64,000 bases of DNA, from NCBI GenBank assembly GCA_036652735.1, contig JAVVVI010000005.1, positions 11,746 to 75,745 of the forward strand. Reading direction: 5' to 3'. Both the position numbers and the translations under genes were made by a program. Every line of letters starts with the position of its first letter. The stretch's first letter is position 1. Source of the stretch: JAGOGN01 sp036652735 (GTDB taxonomy: Bacteria > Bacillota > Clostridia > Lachnospirales > Lachnospiraceae). A model generated the notes under the pieces. That model was not told the DNA's origin and did not search any database. It was given only the letters and a program-made list of their open reading frames with translations. Shown here one piece after another: positions 49,713 to 59,143 of the stretch.

Positions 49713-52135
49713 TATTTCATAACCAGATTAATAATTCTTCCCGGAACATAAATTTCTTTTATAATTGTACCGGTAACTTTTTCAAGAAGGGCTTCTTTTC
49801 CTGCAGCAATTGCCTCTTCTTTTTTGATTTCTGCCGGAAGTGTAATCACACATTTGGTCTTTCCATTTATTTGAACTGCAACTTCAATTTCATCATCTTT
49901 CATTAAATCTTTATTGTAAACAGGCCATTTTCTCTTGAAAATTGAATCTTTGTGACCATATCGACTCCAAAGCTCTTCACATAAATGAGGTGTGAATGGT
50001 GCCAAAAGGATTAAGAAGGTCTCAAGTGTCGTTCGATCTACGCCACCTTTTTTTGCCATTTCGATTAATTTATTATTGTATTCCATAAATCCGGATACGA
50101 CTGTATTTAAGCTTAAATTGTCTAATCTGGTTGTTACATCATATATCAGACGGTTTCGAACCTTCACCAGTTCTTTTGTCTCCGGTATTTCTTTTCCTCT
50201 CTGTTCTTCCACCAAATTATAAAATCTGGTAAGGAAACGGTAAGCTCCTTCAATACCTCTGTCATCCCAATCCGAATCCAGCTCCGGTGGTCCCATAAAC
50301 ATTTCAAACAAGCGAAGGGAATCCGTTCCATAATCTCTTACAAGTTCATCGGGTGAAACACAGTTTCCTTTTGATTTACTCATTTTAATTCCATTACTGC
50401 CATTGACCATTCCCTGGTTAAACAACTTTGTAAATGGTTCCTCAAAATCAACCACCCCAATATCATGGAGAAACTTTGTATAGAATCTTGCATAAAGCAA
50501 ATGAAGTACTGCATGTTCTACGCCACCAAAATACATATCTACAGGAAGGTATTTTTCCGCATTTTCCTTCGATATAAGTTCTTTTTCATTATGTGGATCT
50601 GCGTACCTTAAGAAATACCAAGAAGAACCTGCCCATTGAGGCATGGTATTGGTCTCTCTTTTTGCCGGTCTGCCACAAACCGGACAAGTGGTATTCACCC
50701 AATCATCAATTCCGGCTAACGGCGATTCTCCGGTGCCTGTTGGCTGATAACTCTCCACATCCGGTAACAATAGTGGAAGTTCCTCTTCCGGAATTGCCAC
50801 ATTTCCACAATGTTCACAATGCACAATTGGAATCGGCTCCCCCCAATATCTCTGTCTGCTAAATACCCAGTCGCGGAGTTTATAATTAGTTGTCTTCTTT
50901 CCTATACCACGTTCTTCAATTATCATCGGTGCTTCTTTTTTTAATTCTGAAGACTCTCGTCCATTCCATTCTCCTGAATGAATCATAATTCCATTTGCCT
51001 GTGTATAGGCTTCTGTCATTGGTTCTATTGCGATTCCATCCTTTGCAATTACCTGAATAATGGGAATTTTGAATTTTGTTGCAAAAGAAAAGTCTCTCTC
51101 ATCATGAGCCGGAACACACATAATTGCACCGGTTCCATAATCCGCAAATACATAATCTGACAGCCAGATTGGTGTCTTTGCTCCATTAATTGGATTAATT
51201 GCATAACTTCCGGTGAATACTCCTGTTTTTTCTTTATCCTGAAGACGGTCTACATTGGATTTATTGGCAGACTGTGTAATGTACTCTAAGACTGCTTCCT
51301 CCTGCTCCTTTGTTGCAAGCTTCTTAGCAAGCGTATGTTCCGGAGCCAATACCATAAAAGTTGCACCATAAAGGGTATCCGGTCTGGTTGTATATACCGT
51401 GATGGTCTCTTCTTTACCTTCAACTTCACCATCTACTTTAAAGTCAACTTCTGCACCATTACTTTTACCAATCCAGTCTGCTTGCATTTTCTTAACTTTT
51501 TCCGGCCAATCCAAAGGCTCTAAGTCCTCCAGTAAACGATCTGCATATTGTGTAATCTTTAACATCCATTGTTTTAGATTCTTCTTTGTAACTTCGCTTC
51601 CACAGCGTTCACATTTTCCATCCACTACTTCTTCATTGGCAAGTCCGGTCTTACAGGATGGACACCAGTTAATTGGCATTTCCTTCTCATAAGCCAGTCC
51701 TGCTTTAAACATTTTAATAAAAATCCACTGCGTCCACTTAAAGAACTCCGGATCTGTTGTATTTACTTCCCGATCCCAGTCATAAATTGTGGAAATCTCT
51801 TTTAACTGACGTTTAAACTGCTGAATATTATCTGCAGTTGCTTTTGCCGGATGAATTCCCATCTTAAGCGCATAATTTTCTGCCGGAAGACCAAACGCAT
51901 CCCAGCCCATTGGATGAATCAAATAATATCCCTGCAATAATTTATAACGGCTCCATACATCGGACAGAACATACCCTCTCCAATGCCCTACATGTAATCC
52001 ATTTCCTGATGGATAAGGAAACATATCCAGACAATAATATTTTGGTTTGCTGCCATCATCTACGTTAACCGGTGTTTCTTCCCAGATTTTACGCCATTTT
52101 TGCTCAATTTCTTTGTGATTATATGATACACCCAT
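49712..52135 (-). CDS. leuS: Leucyl-tRNA synthetase
   Basis: An 807-residue class I synthetase. The HIGH motif appears as HVGH in YPSGNGLHVGHWRGY (near 40-55), and KMSKS as KMSKSKGNCVSPDELV (near 578). A CP1 editing domain (TTRPDTLYGATFMVLAPEH) and zinc Cys clusters (CPSCKTGL, CERCGS) are visible. Length is usual for bacteria. No T-box leader is visible; a plain promoter precedes the gene. Confidence 0.97.
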   Translation of the reverse strand: MGVSYNHKEIEQKWRKIWEETPVNVDDGSKPKYYCLDMFPYPSGNGLHVGHWRGYVLSDVWSRYKLLQGYYLIHPMGWDAFGLPAENYALKMGIHPAKATADNIQQFKRQLKEISTIYDWDREVNTTDPEFFKWTQWIFIKMFKAGLAYEKEMPINWCPSCKTGLANEEVVDGKCERCGSEVTKKNLKQWMLKITQYADRLLEDLEPLDWPEKVKKMQADWIGKSNGAEVDFKVDGEVEGKEETITVYTTRPDTLYGATFMVLAPEHTLAKKLATKEQEEAVLEYITQSANKSNVDRLQDKEKTGVFTGSYAINPINGAKTPIWLSDYVFADYGTGAIMCVPAHDERDFSFATKFKIPIIQVIAKDGIAIEPMTEAYTQANGIMIHSGEWNGRESSELKKEAPMIIEERGIGKKTTNYKLRDWVFSRQRYWGEPIPIVHCEHCGNVAIPEEELPLLLPDVESYQPTGTGESPLAGIDDWVNTTCPVCGRPAKRETNTMPQWAGSSWYFLRYADPHNEKELISKENAEKYLPVDMYFGGVEHAVLHLLYARFYTKFLHDIGVVDFEEPFTKLFNQGMVNGSNGIKMSKSKGNCVSPDELVRDYGTDSLRLFEMFMGPPELDSDWDDRGIEGAYRFLTRFYNLVEEQRGKEIPETKELVKVRNRLIYDVTTRLDNLSLNTVVSGFMEYNNKLIEMAKKGGVDRTTLETFLILLAPFTPHLCEELWSRYGHKDSIFKRKWPVYNKDLMKDDEIEVAVQINGKTKCVITLPAEIKKEEAIAAGKEALLEKVTGTIIKEIYVPGRIINLVMK

Positions 52136-52172
52136 TTTTCTTCCTCCTAAATCATGCTTTATATCACTACAA

Positions 52173-52201
52173 ATTTTATCATACGAAACTCAATTTATCA
52201 A
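52173..52201 (-). promoter_or_regulatory. Sigma-A promoter for leuS
   Basis: On the minus strand TTGATA (52201-52196) and TAAAAT (52178-52173) are 17 bp apart. It leaves a leader of about 30 nt, too short for a T-box. Confidence 0.65.
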
Positions 52202-52209
52202 TGTATATA

Positions 52210-52238
52210 TTGCATTTTATTACATTTTGCGTTATTAT
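52210..52238 (+). promoter_or_regulatory. Sigma-A promoter for tdh-kbl
   Basis: TTGCAT (52210-52215) and TATTAT (52233-52238) are 17 bp apart. It is back-to-back with the leuS promoter, with only about 9 bp between the two -35 boxes. Confidence 0.6.
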
Positions 52239-52302
52239 TTATAGAGAAATGTTTTCTAATCAAAACACTTAAATAAAAAGGATATTGAAGGGGGTTTTAC
52301 CT

Positions 52303-53358
52303 ATGAGCGAACCAAAAACTATGCTCGCCATTGTAAAAGAAGCACCACAAGTTGGTGTTACAATGAAAGAGGTCCCAATTCCAAGTGTTGGGCCAAATGA
52401 TGTTAAGATTAAAATCCATTACACATCAATTTGTGGAACGGACGTCCATATTTACCAATGGAATGAATGGGCACAAAATGTAATTAAACCACCATTAACA
52501 ATTGGTCATGAATATGTAGGCGAGATTGTTGATATAGGTGCCAATGTAGAAGGTTTTACAATTGGCGAATTAGTAACCGGTGAAGGACATATTGTCTGCG
52601 GAAAATGCAGAAACTGCCGTACCGGAAAACCACATCTTTGTAAGGAAGCAAAAGGAGTCGGTGTAAACCGTGATGGTGCTTTTGCTGAATATCTAGTAAT
52701 TCCGGCTACAAATGCATGGAAATGTGCTCCTGGAATTCCGGAAGAACTCTTCTCTTGTTTTGATCCCTATGGAAATGCTACCCATACCGCACTTTCGTAC
52801 AATTTAATTGGTGAAGATGTATTAATTACCGGAGCCGGTCCAATTGGAATTATGGCCGTTGCCATTGCCAAACACGTTGGTGCAAGAAAAGTAGTCATAA
52901 CTGATTTAAATGAATATCGACTGGACCTTGCCAGAAAAATGGGTGCGGATGCTGCCATTAATGTTGGTAAAGAAAATATTACCACTGTTATGAAAGAACT
53001 TGGTATTACAGACGGATTTAATGTCGGTCTTGAAACCAGTGGTTCTGAGCCCGGCCTAAACACAATGATTGATAATATGTACAATGGCGGTAAAATTGCC
53101 ATTCTTGGTATTCCTAAAAAAGATACCAAAATTGATTGGGAAAAAGTTGTCTTTAATGGCTTATTTATAAAAGGAATTTATGGACGTGAAATGTTTGATA
53201 CCTGGTATAAAATGGGTGCAATGCTCCAGGGTGGATTGGATATTTCATCCATTATTACACACCGTTTTGATATTCGCGATTTTCAGAAGGGCTTTGACGC
53301 CATGATTAGCGGCAATTCCGGAAAAGTCGTTCTGGATTGGACACAGCTTCACAAATAA
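52303..53358 (+). CDS. tdh: L-threonine 3-dehydrogenase
   Basis: A 351-residue zinc-dependent, NAD-using medium-chain dehydrogenase converting threonine to 2-amino-3-ketobutyrate. The catalytic zinc site is around SICGTDVH, GHEYVGEI; the structural zinc lies in CGKCRNCRTGKPHLC. The nucleotide site is in ITGAGPIGIMAVAIA. It is followed 30 bp later by kbl, and the two form the classical threonine-to-glycine pathway. The ATG at 52303 has AAGGGGG upstream; a TTG 18 bases earlier is disfavoured. Confidence 0.95.
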   Translation: MSEPKTMLAIVKEAPQVGVTMKEVPIPSVGPNDVKIKIHYTSICGTDVHIYQWNEWAQNVIKPPLTIGHEYVGEIVDIGANVEGFTIGELVTGEGHIVCGKCRNCRTGKPHLCKEAKGVGVNRDGAFAEYLVIPATNAWKCAPGIPEELFSCFDPYGNATHTALSYNLIGEDVLITGAGPIGIMAVAIAKHVGARKVVITDLNEYRLDLARKMGADAAINVGKENITTVMKELGITDGFNVGLETSGSEPGLNTMIDNMYNGGKIAILGIPKKDTKIDWEKVVFNGLFIKGIYGREMFDTWYKMGAMLQGGLDISSIITHRFDIRDFQKGFDAMISGNSGKVVLDWTQLHK

Positions 53359-53388
53359 AATAGAATAAGAAAATCGGAGGATTTTATC

Positions 53389-54591
53389 ATGAGTAGAAAA
53401 CCAGCATTAGACATTTATGCAAAAGAACTGGAAGGAATTAAAGAAGCAGGACTTTGGAAAGGAGAACGTGTAATTACCACTCCTCAAGGTGCTCATATTG
53501 AGACAAGTGCCGGATTAAAAGTAATTAATATGTGTGCAAATAACTATCTTGGCCTTGGAAATAACCAGGAGATTATCGAAGCTTCCAAAGCTTCCTTTGC
53601 AAAAACCGGATATGGTGTTGCTTCTGTACGTTTTATATGTGGAACACAGTCTTCCCACAAAGAGCTTGAAAAATCATTAAGTGAATTTATTGGCACAGAT
53701 GATACCATTCTCTATTCTTCCTGTTTTGATGCAAATGGCGGTTTATTTGAGACTTTACTTGGTGCAGATGATGCGGTAATCAGTGATGAGTTAAATCACG
53801 CTTCCATTATTGATGGTGTTCGTCTTTGTAAAGCAAAACGGTTCCGTTATAAAAACAATGATATGGATGATTTACGTGAACAGTTAAAAGCTGCTGATGC
53901 ACAGGGTGCAAGAATTAAATTAATTGCAACCGATGGCGTATTCTCCATGGATGGAATTATATGTAACTTAAAAGGTGTCTGTGATCTTGCGGAAGAATAC
54001 AATGCTCTGGTTATGGTTGATGATTCTCACTCTGCAGGCTTTGTAGGTGCACATGGAAAAGGAACTGCAGAACATTGTGGCTGTATGGGACGAGTTGACA
54101 TTACAACCGGAACATTCGGTAAGGCTCTTGGTGGTGCAGCCGGTGGATTTACCAGTGGTCATCAGGAAATCATTGATTTGCTTCGTCAGCGAAGCCGTCC
54201 TTATCTTTTCTCCAATTCAATGGCTCCATCTGTTGTTGCCGGATCCATTAAGACATTGGAATTATTAAAATCCAGCACAGAACTTAGAGATACCTTAGAA
54301 GAAAATACAAAATATTACAGAGATTTATTAGAAAAAGAAGGATTCGACATTATCAAAGGAACGCACCCAATTGTACCAATTATGTTATATGATGAAAAAA
54401 CAGCAGCAGAATTTGCTGATCGTATGTTGGAAAAAGGTGTATACTGTATTGGATTCTCTTTCCCTGTTGTTCCAAAGGGAAAAGCTCGTATTCGTACTCA
54501 GGTTTGTGCAACTCATACAAAAGAAGACTTAAAATTTGCAGTAGAATGCTTTAAACAAGTTCGTTCTGAAATGGGACTTGATAAAAAATAA
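53389..54591 (+). CDS. kbl: Glycine C-acetyltransferase (2-amino-3-ketobutyrate CoA ligase)
   Basis: A 400-residue PLP enzyme of the alpha-oxoamine synthase family; it cleaves 2-amino-3-ketobutyrate with CoA to glycine and acetyl-CoA. The PLP lysine is in TTGTFGKALGGAAGG (near 239-253), and the DDSHSAGFVGAHGKGT stretch is the family signature. GGAGG is 8 nt before the ATG. It completes the tdh operon and ends at a strong terminator. Confidence 0.96.
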   Translation: MSRKPALDIYAKELEGIKEAGLWKGERVITTPQGAHIETSAGLKVINMCANNYLGLGNNQEIIEASKASFAKTGYGVASVRFICGTQSSHKELEKSLSEFIGTDDTILYSSCFDANGGLFETLLGADDAVISDELNHASIIDGVRLCKAKRFRYKNNDMDDLREQLKAADAQGARIKLIATDGVFSMDGIICNLKGVCDLAEEYNALVMVDDSHSAGFVGAHGKGTAEHCGCMGRVDITTGTFGKALGGAAGGFTSGHQEIIDLLRQRSRPYLFSNSMAPSVVAGSIKTLELLKSSTELRDTLEENTKYYRDLLEKEGFDIIKGTHPIVPIMLYDEKTAAEFADRMLEKGVYCIGFSFPVVPKGKARIRTQVCATHTKEDLKFAVECFKQVRSEMGLDKK

Positions 54592-54601
54592 AATAACTTT
54601 T

Positions 54602-54635
54602 AAAACCCCCGTGAACTTGTTCACGGGGGTTTTTT
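54602..54635. terminator. Bidirectional intrinsic terminator
   Basis: A perfect 15-bp stem (AAAACCCCCGTGAAC and GTTCACGGGGGTTTT) with a 2-nt spacer that opens to a tetraloop. T-runs lie on both strands. It separates kbl from the convergent EF-G-like gene. Confidence 0.92.
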
Positions 54636-54637
54636 AT

Positions 54638-56725
54638 CTATTGTTCTTCTTCACGTTCTTTTGCTCTTGCTGCTACTTCTCTTTCCTGAATGTCACTTGG
54701 TGCCTGCTCATAGCGGGAAAATTCAAAGGAATAATCTCCACTTCCGCCTGCCATAGACCGAAGATCGGTTCCATATCCAAATAATTCCAAAAATGGAACA
54801 TCTGCAATAATCTCCTGCTTTCCATCCGCCGTTGGATTCATCCCAAGGACTCTCCCACGTCGTTTATTCAAGTCTCCCATTACATCCCCTGTATATTTAT
54901 CCGGAACCAATACCTTTATAGAAGCAATCGGTTCTAATAAAATTGGAGAGGCTTCCATAAATCCTTTTTTAAATGCCTGACTTGCAGCCGTCTTAAAGGC
55001 CATCTCGGAGGAATCTACCGGATGATAAGAACCATCATAAAGAACCGCTTTCACGCCAACTACAGGGTACCCTGCAAGTGGTCCTACTGCAACGCAGTCG
55101 TGTACGCCCTTTTCTACTGCCGGGAAGAAGTTCTTTGGTACTGCTCCCCCAACAACTGCCTGTTCAAATACATATGGATGTTCCAAATCACCGGATGGTT
55201 CAAAGGTCATCTTAACATGCCCATATTGTCCATGACCACCGGACTGCTTTTTATATTTATATTCAACATCTGATTTTTTTCGAATCGTCTCTTTAAAGGC
55301 AATCTTTGGACGTTCCAAAACAATCTCAACCTTATAGCGTTCCTTTAATTTACTTGCAACCACTTCTAATTGCTGTTCACCAATACCATATAATAACACC
55401 TGACTGTTCTCACTGTCATTTACATTGCGCAGTGTTAAGTCTTCCTGCATTAATTTCTGCAATGCCTGAGAAATCTTATCTTCATCCCCTTTATTAATGG
55501 CACGATAGCTTAAATAAGTATAAGGTACCGACAATTCTGTCTTTCCATAAATTACCGGTGTTGCCTTTGTGGATAATGTATCCCTGGTTGTAACATTTGT
55601 AAGCTTTGCCAGGGCTCCAATATCTCCCGCATGAAGTTCTTTAATTTCTTCCGGCTTATTTCCCCTTAAAATATAAAGTTTGCCGATTTTTTCTTCTTCT
55701 TCCTTACTTGCAATGTACATGGCATCCTCTGTTTTCAGAACACCGGATCCCACTTTAATAAGAGAATATTTTCCAATAAATGGATCTACTACGGTTTTAA
55801 ATACATAGGCTGTCTTTGGCTTTGAAAAATCATAATTACCCTCAAAAACCTCATTGGTCTTCATATTCACTCCCGCACATACTCTTTTCTCAGGACTTGG
55901 AAGGTATTTTACAATATCATCCAGCAGCGTATACACACCCTGAGCCAAAAGAGAGGAACCCATGGTTACCGGAATCATACTGCCATCCGATACATTTACC
56001 TTCAGTGCTGATCGAATCTCATCTTCTGAAAATTCTTCTCCCCCAAAATAACGTTCCATAAATTCTTCGCTGATCTCTGCAACCGATTCCATTAGAGTAT
56101 CTCTGTAACTTCCTAAATTCTCCATGGAATACTCCGGTATTGGAACTTCAGTTACTTCACCCTTGGCATTCCAGCGATTTGCATTCATACCCACTACATT
56201 TACATATCCTACAAACTTTTCATTTTCACGAATCGGCATATGGAACGGAGCAATCTTCTTTCCATATAATTCCTGTAATTCTTCAATCACTTGTCTAAAG
56301 CTGGCATTATCATCATCCATATCACTTACAAATACCATTCTTGGCAGGTTATACTTATCACAAATCTCCCATGCCCGTCTGGTTCCAACTTCGATACCTG
56401 CTTTACCAGATATAACAATAATTGCAGCATCAGCTACAGACGCTGCTTCTTCTACTTCACCTACAAAGTCAAAATAACCGGGGGTATCCAGAATATTAAT
56501 TTTGGTATCCTCCCAAATAATTGGAACCACAGATGTGTTCACAGAAAAAAGACGCTTGATCTCCTCTTTATCATAATCACTGATTGTATTGCCGTCATCA
56601 ATTCTTCCCATACGACTTGTAATACCGGAGAGATACGCCATAGCTTCCGTTAAAGATGTTTTACCACATCCACCGTGTCCAAGCAGGACAACGTTTCGAA
56701 TCTTGTCTGTTGTGTAAACGTTCAT
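54638..56725 (-). CDS. Elongation factor G paralogue with altered GTPase motifs
   Basis: A 695-residue EF-G-family protein with all five domains: domain IV has SGGHGQYGHVKMTFEP and GPLAGYPVVGVKAVL, and domain V has VKVLVPDKYTGDVMGDLNKR. The GTPase domain is unusual. G1 reads GHGGCGKT (16-23) instead of AHIDAGKT. G3 is DTPGY with Tyr84 where canonical EF-G has the catalytic His. G4 reads SDMD (134-137) instead of NKMD. It is probably the second EF-G type found in many bacteria rather than the housekeeping enzyme, which normally lies in the rpsL-rpsG operon. Its GTP hydrolysis may be impaired. Confidence 0.85.
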   Translation of the reverse strand: MNVYTTDKIRNVVLLGHGGCGKTSLTEAMAYLSGITSRMGRIDDGNTISDYDKEEIKRLFSVNTSVVPIIWEDTKINILDTPGYFDFVGEVEEAASVADAAIIVISGKAGIEVGTRRAWEICDKYNLPRMVFVSDMDDDNASFRQVIEELQELYGKKIAPFHMPIRENEKFVGYVNVVGMNANRWNAKGEVTEVPIPEYSMENLGSYRDTLMESVAEISEEFMERYFGGEEFSEDEIRSALKVNVSDGSMIPVTMGSSLLAQGVYTLLDDIVKYLPSPEKRVCAGVNMKTNEVFEGNYDFSKPKTAYVFKTVVDPFIGKYSLIKVGSGVLKTEDAMYIASKEEEEKIGKLYILRGNKPEEIKELHAGDIGALAKLTNVTTRDTLSTKATPVIYGKTELSVPYTYLSYRAINKGDEDKISQALQKLMQEDLTLRNVNDSENSQVLLYGIGEQQLEVVASKLKERYKVEIVLERPKIAFKETIRKKSDVEYKYKKQSGGHGQYGHVKMTFEPSGDLEHPYVFEQAVVGGAVPKNFFPAVEKGVHDCVAVGPLAGYPVVGVKAVLYDGSYHPVDSSEMAFKTAASQAFKKGFMEASPILLEPIASIKVLVPDKYTGDVMGDLNKRRGRVLGMNPTADGKQEIIADVPFLELFGYGTDLRSMAGGSGDYSFEFSRYEQAPSDIQEREVAARAKEREEEQ

Positions 56726-56760
56726 ATGTAAATTCCTCCCATGCAGTTTATTATCTTCTT

Positions 56761-56789
56761 ATTTTACTAAATATTAACAATAAATACAA
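56761..56789 (-). promoter_or_regulatory. Sigma-A promoter for the EF-G paralogue
   Basis: On the minus strand TTGTAT (56789-56784) and TAAAAT (56766-56761) are 17 bp apart, about 35 bp before the start codon. A GGGAGG site follows. Confidence 0.6.
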
Positions 56790-56817
56790 CCATTTAATTA
56801 AAATAGAGATCTATTTT

Positions 56818-57162
56818 TTATTGTTGTTCATTAAATATCTGGTAAATCTCGATTTTTAAAGAATCTGTCTCTGTCATTCCAATGAACATTCCTCCATAAT
56901 GATAGGAACCGTCCGGTAACTGTTCTCTTCGAACAATTTCAATTACGGCATCAATGGTTTCTTTTGTCCAGATCTGAAGCTTGGTATCATAATAAGAGCC
57001 TAACTCCAATTCCTGCCCGGTTACAAACCCTAACCCGGATTTTGACAAATCATTTGTTTCCACATGAATATATTTTAATGTGGTCACTCCATCTACATCT
57101 AATCGTTCCAACTGTACTGCAACATCCAAATCCAATCGTTTATGTCGTCTTCTTTCTTCCAT
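56818..57162 (-). CDS. PilZ domain protein (c-di-GMP-binding candidate)
   Basis: A 114-residue single-domain PilZ protein. The two ligand motifs are present: RRRHKRLD (RXXXR type, residues 4-11) and DLSKSGLGF (DXSXXG, near 38-46). It should bind cyclic-di-GMP and act as a small adaptor or flagellar/extracellular effector. No diguanylate cyclase or flagellar gene is in the window. Its neighbour is a chemoreceptor, but they have separate transcription: a terminator lies between. Confidence 0.9.
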   Translation of the reverse strand: MEERRRHKRLDLDVAVQLERLDVDGVTTLKYIHVETNDLSKSGLGFVTGQELELGSYYDTKLQIWTKETIDAVIEIVRREQLPDGSYHYGGMFIGMTETDSLKIEIYQIFNEQQ

Positions 57163-57230
57163 TCGTATTCTCCTTATTTACATTTAAACTTTAATTAATA
57201 TGAAAAGAAGGCATTTCTCCTTGTAATAAG

Positions 57231-57277
57231 AAAAATGAGAACAGAAAGCCCCTTAGTGCGAACTTTCTATTCTCATC
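57231..57277 (-). terminator. Intrinsic terminator after the chemoreceptor gene
   Basis: On the minus strand a 14-bp stem with one mismatch (ATGAGAATAGAAAG against CTTTCTGTTCTCAT) encloses a 14-nt loop and is followed by TTTTTCTT. Confidence 0.8.
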
Positions 57278-57289
57278 AATTATACTGAA

Positions 57290-58993
57290 TTAATGCTCTT
57301 TTCTTAAGGTAAAGATTGAAACCAGGCCATTTAATGTATTTGCCTGAGCAGATAATTCTTCACTTGTTGCAGAACTTTCTTCAGCTGTTGCTGAGTTTGT
57401 CTGAACTACAGAAGAAATCTGTTCGATTCCATCATTTACCTGACGCATGGAAGCTGCCTGCTGTTCTGATGAATCAGCAACTGCTTCTATCTCATGTACA
57501 ATACCTTCAATTCCGGTAACCATTGCATTCATCGACTCTGCTGTCTGCGCAACAATGGTATCACCATTACCCACTTCTCTTAATGCAGTCTCAATTAGCT
57601 CTCTGGTATCTTCTACTGCCGTTGCACTCTGGCTGGCAAGCTGTCCAATCTCTCCTGCTACAACTGAGAATCCTCTTCCGGCTTCTCCGGCACGGGCAGC
57701 TTCTATGGATGCATTCAAGGATAAGAGATTTGTCTGAGATGCAATATCTTCAATGGTCTGAATAATATCTGCAATCTTTTTGGAGGCATCATTAATTCGT
57801 TTCATAGCCTCTGTCATGGTCTCCATACGCTTGTTGCTGATCTTTGCTTCTTCTCCAATACTTTGTGCTTTCTTACTGGTATTCATTGCTTCTTTTGCAC
57901 TGTCCTCTACATTAGAAGTTACATCCGATACGGTTGCAAGTAATTCTTCTACTGCACCTGCCTGTTCGGTTGCTCCTTCTGCCAGATCCTGTGCCCCACT
58001 TGCCATCTGTTCCGATGCCGCAAGTACCTGTTCGGAAGACTGAATGACCTGCTCCATTGTCTCGGATAAATTCTCTGTAATGGAACGCATGGACACTAAC
58101 AATGGTGCGAAATCACCAATATAGACTTCCGGATGTTTGGTTCTTATATCAAAGTTATTGTTTGCAATCTGCTCTAAGAGATCTCTGGTATCTCCAATGA
58201 CCTCCTGGAGTGCAGAGACAATAACCTGGGTAGCATCTGCCAGCATCTTCGTCTCATCTCCGGTATTGATTTCCGGAACCGGTTCTGCTAAGTTACCTTC
58301 TGATAATAGCTTCAACCGGCCTACACATAATTCGATTGGCCTTGCAATTCCCTTGGAAATATAAAGTCCAAAGATTACTGCTGCAATTAATGCGATAATA
58401 ACCAGTCCCACTGAAATAGCCATAAATACAATGCCCTGTGAGGTTAAAGAAGCACTCACTTCTGTTCCCTGGGTCTCCTTTAATTGCATTACATCCGTCC
58501 ATGCTTTATATAATTCATCATAAATTGGATATAATTCCGATGACATCTTGGCTTGTGCCTGAGCACTCAGCTCCGCATCTGTGGTATTGCCAAGTGCAAT
58601 CACCTCATCTGCCTTTGCATAATACGCATCCAGTTTTTCAGCAACCGTTTCCATAAGTGCAATTCCCTCATCGCTATGAATCTGTTTTTCAACTGCAGCT
58701 AAATATCCGGTGTATTTATTCTCATATTCTGTTCTCTCTGCAATCTTCTGCTGAATAATGGTCTGATCCGTAAATCCTACAATATCTGCAACTGCACTGG
58801 AATCATTTGCCACCATTAACATTGCCTTACCAACATCACCAAGTACAAAACCCTCCTGTACCAGTGCTTTGGAATACTTCGTATCAATGGTCTTAATTAT
58901 GAAAATAGACGTTATTCCCGCTATACTAGCGATTAGTGCAACAATTATAAAACTCACGATCAATTTCTTTCCAATCTTCATGTTCTTAAACAT
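57290..58993 (-). CDS. Methyl-accepting chemotaxis protein
   Basis: A 567-residue membrane receptor: helix 1 (about 8-30), an external four-helix-bundle sensor (about 31-185), helix 2 (about 187-210), a HAMP domain (about 211-265) and a cytoplasmic signalling hairpin. The hairpin tip reads SLNASIEAARAGEAGRGFSVVAGEIGQLA, spanning about 425-455. The ligand is unknown. GGAGG lies 6 nt before the ATG. A set of TTTTCGCCA-like repeats lies upstream. No chemotaxis kinase genes are nearby. Confidence 0.93.
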   Translation of the reverse strand: MFKNMKIGKKLIVSFIIVALIASIAGITSIFIIKTIDTKYSKALVQEGFVLGDVGKAMLMVANDSSAVADIVGFTDQTIIQQKIAERTEYENKYTGYLAAVEKQIHSDEGIALMETVAEKLDAYYAKADEVIALGNTTDAELSAQAQAKMSSELYPIYDELYKAWTDVMQLKETQGTEVSASLTSQGIVFMAISVGLVIIALIAAVIFGLYISKGIARPIELCVGRLKLLSEGNLAEPVPEINTGDETKMLADATQVIVSALQEVIGDTRDLLEQIANNNFDIRTKHPEVYIGDFAPLLVSMRSITENLSETMEQVIQSSEQVLAASEQMASGAQDLAEGATEQAGAVEELLATVSDVTSNVEDSAKEAMNTSKKAQSIGEEAKISNKRMETMTEAMKRINDASKKIADIIQTIEDIASQTNLLSLNASIEAARAGEAGRGFSVVAGEIGQLASQSATAVEDTRELIETALREVGNGDTIVAQTAESMNAMVTGIEGIVHEIEAVADSSEQQAASMRQVNDGIEQISSVVQTNSATAEESSATSEELSAQANTLNGLVSIFTLRKEH

Positions 58994-59087
58994 CTTTTTG
59001 CCTCCTTCGTGTACTTTCTTTAACTGTTTGACTATAAAAAAAACCTTAGTTATATTTTACCACAATGTTTCCATTCATACTATAGTG

Positions 59088-59126
59088 TTTTCGCCAAAAT
59101 ATCCATTTTTTCGCCATTTTTCGTTA
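59088..59126. repeat. Three short direct repeats upstream of the chemoreceptor
   Basis: TTTTCGCCA occurs at 59088-59096 and 59108-59116, and a variant TTTTCGTTA at 59118-59126; spacings are 20 and 10 bp, one or two helical turns. They lie between queA and the chemoreceptor gene. Confidence 0.45.
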
Positions 59127-59143
59127 TTTTTTTATCTAAGTCT

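Noticed and set aside
52136..52302. T-box leader for leuS
   Set aside because: The promoter leaves only about 30 nt before the ATG, and no AGGGTGG-type sequence is present.
56801..56818. Palindrome AAAATAGATCTCTATTTT as terminator of the PilZ gene
   Set aside because: It has almost no loop and only A-T-rich pairing, so a stable hairpin is unlikely.
58994..59143. Sigma-D (FliA) promoter before the chemoreceptor
   Set aside because: No TAAA-N15-GCCGATAT-like pair could be found.
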